From positions 12,235,929-12,299,928 of the forward strand of contig CM037838.1 of the NCBI GenBank assembly GCA_021234535.1: a stretch of DNA of 64,000 bases, given 5' to 3'. The notes under the pieces were generated by a model. That model was not told where the DNA came from. It ran no database searches and saw only the letters and a list, made by a program, of their open reading frames with translations. Made by a program: the position numbers and the translations under genes. This DNA comes from Stichopus chloronotus (Eukaryota; Echinodermata; Holothuroidea; Aspidochirotida; Stichopodidae). Positions within the stretch are counted from its first letter, which is position 1, and each line of letters opens with the position of its first letter. Positions 24,801-33,800 of this stretch are shown one piece after another.

Positions 24801-27800
24801 AGATCAGAGACATACCATCACTGTCTCTCTGTTTGGGGGGGGGTTTGTTCCTTTACTCTTTGGGGCAAGTCTGCATCTCCATGGCCCCACAGGGTTTGCG
24901 ATTATGAGCACCAGTGTCTATGTTCAAGCCAGAGGATCGATGATGAGAACTATTTGAAAGTTCCTGGGGGAGCTGTCAGACAGACCATGAAATTTTGGGA
25001 AACGTGCAGCCAGTGTTAGATTTTAAGTGACGTGCCAATGGTGAAACTCGCAAAGAGATCGGAAATGCTCAAAAATCTGCAGAAATTGATGTCTGGTTTG
25101 ACAGGGGTTGCATGCTCGTTTAAGCTTTTTCGAAACCTAATCGAAAGTTACGTCCGCGTTCCTCGTTGAGAATGATGGAGGAAACCGTGGTGGTGTAGTA
25201 ATGATCTTTTTGAACATTTTGGAACTAAGGACTTGTTTTATTTTTTTGTGATTCTTACATAGAAAAGAGAGAGCATACCTATGAATAATTCTATATTTTA
25301 TCATCATCTGACAAAGATTATTTCACTTCTTTTCCTCAATAATTAGGGAAAAGTCCAAAGAACTATTTTATAATGAATTTCTACTGGAGAATTATTTAAG
25401 TGAATTTGTGCATAGTGTACATGCCATACTGGTCATCAGCTCAGTTGCATGTGAGAAAGTTTCACCAATGAAGATTTTGTTTTTGAATAAACAAAGAGAG
25501 AAAAAGTTATTTTTCGTGCATTTAATTCTCTTGTTCGATGTCAAGATGGATTTGATTATCTGCATTTGTAAAATGCGTCCATTGAAATATGGACAAATTT
25601 CAGTGACTGAGAAAAGCTCCACCATCTTCCATTTCTTGATGTAGTCTTATTGTCTGTCGATGAGGAGCACCACAAAAATATTTTGGGCCTGAACAACCCT
25701 ATGGTTGATGTAATGTGTGGCTTAGTTTAAAAACCAGCTCTGCTAATAATTGCCAAACTTTATTTGCACATAGCACCATTGCTGTGTCATAGATTTGAGT
25801 GTATCCCTTATAAGACAGAGCTATACCTCATGGTAGTAGAGACAACAGGTAGTTAATCATTATTAATCATTCCAAAATAAATAGTTGTTTCCGGTTAAAT
25901 TCCTGGCCTGTGTTAGAAGCTGGAATCTGTAAGAAGCTGTGTGAACAAAATTTCAATCACCCAAAAAAATTTAATATAACGAATATTTAAAATAGGATGT
26001 ATCTGTAGTGTTGCTTCTTTGTTAAATATGATGTGATTGGTACAATAACCTTGTAGGTCATGTTTTTATCTTTACATGAAAATCTCAAATTCTGGATTTG
26101 CAGTCTGAGCTTTGCTGTGAACAAATTTTTTTCATCAGCAGCTTGATAATCAAACCAGAATAAAGCAATTTTCTTTATCACTTTTAGTTTCCACCCTTGA
26201 ATTTTTTTTTTCTAATACCACATGTGTTCTTTTTGCTTTTTACACCTGTCAGTGTGATTAATTAACATTCATGTTGGATTCATGTAAAAATTTATCTGGT
26301 CCATCTTCAGTTGTGCGATTATTTTGGTTGTTCCTCAGTTTTTTGTTGGTATAGCAATTGTTTGCATAAGTGATTAGTGAAGACAGTACTGAGTTATTAC
26401 AGAAATAACTGTTGAATGTCTTATTGCAGTGCTCTCTTAGAGCTGTGTTTAGTAGTAGTAGTGATTAGACTTTACGTATGCTCTCTCCTTGGTCTTCCTC
26501 CATATCACCTGCTAGCATGCACTCCGCAGAAATTACCAGTAAAAACTGGATCTAAGGCAAAATTTTCTGACCAAAAATGTACTGAATTCAGGAAAAAGCA
26601 TAATTTAATTTTGAGTGTGTGCTTGTTTGCTGAAACATTCTGTAAGAAAACGTTCTGTGCACTATCAACTGAGATGGTACTTTTGGCTCTTTTCCATTTT
26701 TCTTCCTTTTGTGACCAACAAAACTGGATTGAAGGGAGAAATTCTGACCAAAAATCTAATTCAACAGACAAGTGCAGTTAATTTGAATGTGTCTTTGTAA
26801 GTGAAAATCACTTTACGGATACGTTGAATTCAAAGTGTTTTCTCTGAACCAAGCAAATGTTTGGCCTTTTGCTTTTTTTTTTCTTTTGTGTATGCCCTGT
26901 TGGATCCATTTGGGGAAGGGCCCCCCTCTTAAGTCTTTCTCACTACTACCTCCCTTTAAAGCCCATCTCCAGTAATCTGGTGATTGGTCAGATTTGCCGT
27001 CACTGTTAGCTAATGTTGCCGTTTGGACTGCAGCGGTTAGTCACATTTGTTTGTGCAGACTTAGTCTGAGACTAGTTGTGATGGTTGTGACAGCCACTAC
27101 AAACACCAGTTTCAATCGGTGTGCTGGTGTGACAGCTGCTCTAAATCTGATCAGTTTGATGGGTGAGACAGCTAATGGACCTAATAGTCTATCTAGACGT
27201 GTGTTCATCTTTGTGTTTTTAAGTCTTCATTTTGCTCTTGTGGTTAGGCATTGGCCCCATCTCCATATATTTTCATGGAAACTTTAATATTGCTAATTGT
27301 TTTAGCCTTCATTGGCATGGCTTCATCAACATTTATAAAGTATATTCTATATTCTCACTAGCTTTATGACTACTGTCTTCTCCTTTTTATTCTACCATAA
27401 CCATGCTTCTAATCCTATGTCATATATACCGCTATTAAATGTCACACATTATCAGCTATCATCGTTAGTCCAAGTGAAGGTCCATTTAGGTCTCATTTAT
27501 TGATCACTGGTGGCATATGAAGCTCTGTAATCTTCTCTTCAGTGTGAGTAGCCGCATGCCCTGTACGGATGCTACACAAACTTGCATGCAGACAGTACAT
27601 ACCCTTTGCAGACGACTTCCGTCTCCATTGTTACCAGACCGCATCTTCCTCCATCTCGTAGAATGTTTTTTGCCCGTATACACCGCTCTTTGAGAGCACC
27701 ATTTGACGGTGACGAACATTGTGTGCCCGTGCTTTCCGAATATAAAATGACAAAATACTGGTGACACGAGAAAGAAATGTACCACCCCATAACAGTGTTT

Positions 27801-30800
27801 GTTCAGATTTATCGCATGCTCGGAAGGATTTCGACCTCGTTAGTTACAAAATGTGTATCCTTATGCATCATGGCCACTAACAAGTCAATATTCAAAAGTA
27901 GTGAATGTATTTTTCAGGAGCCTGTCTCCTGGCTTTTTTGTTTTGTTTTTCTTGTAGAGAGGAGTTGCCATTCATGCATATGCCTTTTTAATTTAACACA
28001 ATATACATAATTTAATAATCAACATGAAGGCTAAATTTAGTAATTGTAACAAATAGCTCACAATCAGATTATGTCTTCTCTCAGTTTAAGGAAGCAAGCC
28101 CAACTGAACCTCTTGTTGCAAGCAGTTCTTTCATGCCATTTCTATTACAATAGCTATGGTGAAAATCTCAAAATCTGCCTGCAGCATTAATCAAAGATCT
28201 ATATTATCCAATGAGATTTGAAAGAAAAAGGTCAGTTCCAGTGGGGAGATACTGTCAAACTGAACCTGGCACTCTGTTGTTTGTAGGTTAAGTCTTTTAA
28301 AGGCAAAGGACGCATACCATCGGCAATGTTAAAACAGCAAAAGCGCATCAAAGGAGTGATTTATACTTCTTACAGTTGTAGAAAGCTATGAAAACTACTG
28401 ACAGTACCAAATTTCCAAAGGAACCACAGTTGCTTAAAAGTGTCATTGTTTTTATTTGCATGGTGTTTGTTTGCATGGAGGTCCTGTATTTTTCCCACAG
28501 AATTCAGTTCTGCTAATTTTTAGGTCAAAAAGTAATCTCAATTTCTCCAGAAAGAAAGATGGTGTAGATGTTGTTTTTCAGGTTCATATCATATGGTAGA
28601 AAAAACATGAAAGACTAGCAATAAAGGCTTTTTTTCCCTTCATGAAATGCCACATCCTGCTTTAACAAAAGTGTGATTATGTGGAAAGTAGCAACATAGA
28701 GGAAATACTACCTTTGACCTAAACCAAAGGTATAGTCACTGTCTTCATCATATAGGTCAAGTTTTGGTGTTTTTTAGCAGGAGTGGAAGAGGGTTGAGAG
28801 TCTGGAGCTGTGTGAAATTGGAAGAACATCGTCAGTTTCTCAGGAATTTTTTATCATAGTTGGGGTGGACTCTTTGTCTCCAAAACCAGTAGGCAAGAAA
28901 CATAATGGCAATGTGTGAAAGACTATATTTATCGCCACTTGTCGATGTTTGCTGATCCGCATCCATTTTCCATATGCTGCATAGGCTGATCTTGTGCATG
29001 TTTTTTCACCCCCTCACAGATCCATGTCAATTCCCCTATGATGGTATAGTATGGTGATCGAAAAGTAAAATCAGTCCCTCATCTGTCAAAGTTTGCGTAC
29101 TTTATGTGCAAAGATCTGCTGATAGGAAACATTTCTCCTTTGAAACAATTTAAAAGGTACGAGTTGGCCGTTGTGTCTTATCAGAGATAAAAGTCTCTGT
29201 TGCTCTTAAGCACTAGCAACAATTGTGCGCATGTTGCGTAGTATCAAATGGTACTTTTTGGAGAGTCTTTCCGTCGTTCTTATGCTTGGAAAAAGGGAGT
29301 TAGAAAGATGAAGGAAACAGCTTGAACCTGGTGCCATTAATTCAGTTTTATATGTAGCAAAGAATGCTTTAATCTTGTCAGACATTGTAGACTTGGTGAG
29401 TAGTAAAGAGGATTATTTGGGGGGTCAGGGAAGGGGGGTGATTTTTCTTGCATCAAATCATGCTTTCTGCAATCTCTCAGTTTCATCATTGTGTTTACTC
29501 CACATTTGAACACATCTTGATCTTGGTATTGTTAGGTAAACAAAGGTTTCTAAAGTAATAATAAGGAAGTAAATAATAAGGTTTTCTAAATAAGACAAAT
29601 GAAATTGTGACGACTGATTGTCTGTAAGAATGACATTGCATGCCTACATTTTCTTTTTTTTCACACTTTCGATTCCATTGGGTTCGTTTTCAGGTGACGA
29701 CCATTCGTATGGTTCAACAGCAATCCAGTCAAGAGGACGAGGAAGAGACGGAGGAGAGCGAGGAGGAAGAAGAAGAGGAAGATGAAGGTATGATGATAGT
29801 GGGGAGAGAAGAGGGTGGTCTGGTGGACAGATCATCAAACCGATTTATCTCAAACAATTTTGAAGTGATTGGTCATCTTATTAATTTGACATCAGACTCA
29901 TCTCGGTAACTCTCTGCAATTATCACTAGTTTCCAATTACTCCCACACACACACACCCATGTACAGTTGATAGCAAAGGGTGTATATTATACAGACCTAG
30001 TCTACCAGGTCAACATTATTGTGGTCATCGGTGTCATCTCCATCTAATCTGCAGACACAGAGGAAGAGCAAGTATCCGTGGAGACGGAACAACCGCTCCA
30101 GGCCGCCGCGCCGCAGACTCAGCACAAGGGCAGCATCCCTGATCTTCCTGAGGTAGACCAGTCCTCCCAGGAAGGAGGAAGTCAACAGGGAGAGGTTGCA
30201 GAGGACAATGAAGGCCAGGAGGAAGAAGAAGAGGAAGAAGAGAAAGCAGAAGGAGATGGAGACTGGGAAGAGCAAGACAGACATCAAGAAGAAGATGGTG
30301 GTGAGTAAACCTTTGACATCATAAAGGGGTAGTACATGTGCCATCTGTTCATCATTTTACACCTTAGTCCTTTGTTGTACACTCCAGCAGTTCATATTCA
30401 GTAGAATATTTAATATTAATTGAACGTACTTGCAGAGCATGTGTTGGTGCAGGTCTATATTCCTCAATCGATTCATATTTTTTTCTTCAGGAATTCATAA
30501 TGAGAACCCAGAGTCAGACTCCAATGCTAAGGATGATGATGACAGAGCAGAGGCTGCTGGCAGCCCCTCGTCAGATCCCCTGGCCCACGTCCCGGACCTC
30601 CCAGACATCGAGCAGTCCTCCTCAGAGACAGTAGAGGCAGACTCCCAGCCGTTCGGTGAAGACGAAGTGCAGGTCGAAGAGACCGTCGATGCCGAGAGCC
30701 AACCGGTGGAAGAAGCAGACCATCAAGTCCTCAGCGAAGATTCAAAGACCGAAGACACGCAGGGCAACGACTCTCAATCGGAGGATGCCCAAGGTGCAGA

Positions 30801-33800
30801 GAGGACAGAAACTGACCTCTTTCCCCCCAGTGAGGACTCAAAGACGGAGGACTCGAAGACAGAGGACTCACAGTCGATGGGACAAGAGGCAGATATGCAG
30901 GCCTCTGGCGAAAATCAAGAGACGGTCAAAGAAGACGAGGGGGCAGAAGATGAAGCTAAGGAAGAGGAGGGAGTAGAGGAGGATAAAGTGGAAGAGGAAC
31001 AGGCTGCCACCGCACCTGATCCTCTCTCTGTCCCCATCATGACCAGAGAGCCACCGGATATGCCACCCGAACTTCCCCCCGACCTCCCTCCAAATGATGA
31101 AGATGAGGAACCGGAGGAAGACAGAAAAGTGGAGAAAAGGTGAGAGACCATCTGAATATGAACGAGTAAAGCAGAAATGTCATGTACAGTAGGAATCAGG
31201 TTTAGACCAATTTCATGGGTGGTAATGATTAGGGAGTAGACCTGTCTGGGTTATTGCAGTGGGAAGAAGTAGAATGTATGTCACTGTGGTGGCTAATTGA
31301 AGATAGCACACCTTTGTGGTGGTCACTTGTGCAGTGTAAATTAATCAGCGGGGTTATCATGTGAGACAGACTGAAACAGTGGGTAAACAATTTGCTTTTC
31401 AATCTATTAGGTGGGTACTGATATGATGTTGATTACTCTAGGTGGGTCGTCATGCTGAAGTGATTGCATAAGCAAAAAGTAGAAAACATTGAAATTTCAT
31501 GTCCAAAAGTTCAGGAGTGGTTAGAATTGCATCAATCAGACAGTCTGGGTAAGTAAATAGGTTTCAAGTGGTACGTTCTGATATTTGATTTCAAATTCTT
31601 CTGACATAACAACAAAAAGTGTAAAATATGATAATGTAGAGGTTGACAGTTTTCATTCAAATCAACCATGTGCTTCCTTGAACAAGCCTGCTGGAAGTAT
31701 GCTAGTAAGGAATATTCAGTTAGTCACTACAATTCAGAATCACTGAGGCCTCAGACCGCCGCAATGTTGTGAGCAGTTTGTAGCTTATTTCACCAAATAC
31801 TACAATTCCCTATATCGACCAAGGAGTGACGACTTGAGTAGCACACACCAATGAGACCTGTGGTGCATAGTCTCATTATGTAGGCGCTTACAGTAACGTT
31901 AATTTTCAAATATGATTTCTGTTTTTAACTGTTTTAATGCTAATTCTGTTGCTTTTCAAAGTAAATTCTGTCATTGTTGTTCATAGGAAGAGGGATTCGG
32001 TCCATGAACAACCTCAGGTCTACATATAAAAATAAAGAAGTTAAGATCAAACATTATCTTACACTTCTGTTTTTTTCAGTACACAGGCAATCACTTTAAC
32101 TTAATTGCCTCAAACAAAATGATGTGAATCTTATGAATACTATATGCAGTAACTGTGAAGTGGGTGTATTGTAAAGAACTCTGCTATGGTACTTAAGAGA
32201 GTGGTACCCAATCTATTTTGTGAGTGGCAACTTTATGATGTCAGTGCTTGGTACGTGCCTCACCCCTCGGAAACCACAAATTGCAGTCAAGTTGAAAAGA
32301 GACAAAACCTAGACTGCGAATGGATTCCAAGTAAAATCCATGCTCTATGCAAAATCCCCTTAACCGAGCAAATGCACACCCCCCCCCTCTCCTCTGCCCA
32401 CCACAAAATAAAAGCTCAGAGAGACATGTGGGATGAGAATTCCAGAGGGAAACAGAATCCTCTGGGCTAGTACACCAATGTCTCAAACAAAGATGTGAAT
32501 CAGTGAGGTGGCTGATATATGTTGTCAGGTGGGTCATCATTTGGTGCAAAATTGTATATTTGATGGGTAATAGTATAATGCATGTGTGATGGGTAATGAT
32601 ATAATCTATGTTTGATGGGTAATAATATAATGTATGTTTGATGGGTAATAATACATATGTTTGGTGAGTAATAATATAATGTATATTTGATGAGTGAAAA
32701 CGTTCTGTAGAGTATACCTATTTCATGACTATAGCAGTGTGATTTCAACCTATGTGGTGGGTGGTAAACTGATTTACAGCTCTCAGGTGGGTATAAATGT
32801 GGAACAGACTTGTGTAGTAGCTGATGAGATCTATCCAGGTAGTAATAACAAATTTTAGCTTAATTTATCATTTTTAAAGCTTTAAAATTGGATTTACAAA
32901 ATTTAAGAGGGAGCAGTATGATTTAAAATCTGTACCATAAAAAGCCAGTACCTCGGTTCTTTCTCCAGGGGCCTGTTTGGCGATGACAGCGACGATGACG
33001 ATTTCTTCGACGCCATTCCTCCGAAGAAGAGCACAGAGAAGAAGCAAGCACCACCACCATCAACTCAAGAGGAAGATGAGGAGGTAAAGTCGTTTGTTTG
33101 TTTGTCCTCATCATCAGTCACGTTCAATTTATCATCTTTAGCGCCAGCCAGTGTGACAGTTCATCTTTGGAAGTTGTTTACCTTGAGGTCAATTTTGTGC
33201 TTCTACCACATATAAAAATGGTGATAGGTAGTATTGGCCTTCCCTCTTTCATCACGTTTTGCACTTTTTTCTTCCAAAAGGATATAATCATATCGGCTTA
33301 ACAAATTAGTTGTAGAGAATAATTTACAATTGGCAAATTCAGTCAGAAAGAGCCTCAGTAGTCAGAAAAAAAAACAGTAACTTTTTAATTGTGTTGATTT
33401 CCCTCACAATATTCATCAGCATGTGATATATGCCTTTCCCTGGTGCTGAACATAGAACATCGTTTGGTGAAAGGTCATCAATGCAGAGTTAAGAGTCTGA
33501 CAAATGGATGGGCTACACTCGATTTGGAAGAATAAAGTGCAAAAAGTTATGTAAGACGTATATCACAACGGCCTATCCTCCTTTAAGACCAAAGTGAATT
33601 GTGCATGAACATCCATCCCTGTTTCATCTGTTTTACTTAGTGTATAAATCTCAAATCTCTAGTAGCTATACACTTACACACAACGTACATTGTTTTACGA
33701 AAACAGTCAATTTCATCAGCCATGATTTGGTGAATTATTAACTTAAGCTGTCACATATCCTGTCACATATCCTGTCACAGTCCTTAACAGTGGTATAAAG

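Noticed and set aside
24457..24813. Minus-strand 118-codon frame over exon 19 and the hairpin array
   Set aside because: Shadow of the conserved exon; its repetitive look comes from the hairpin repeat itself.
30656..31151. Other-frame and antisense frames rich in Arg/Lys or Ser
   Set aside because: They mirror the GAG/GAA/TCC-rich codons of FKBP15 exon 22; the exon frame has the right phase and motifs.
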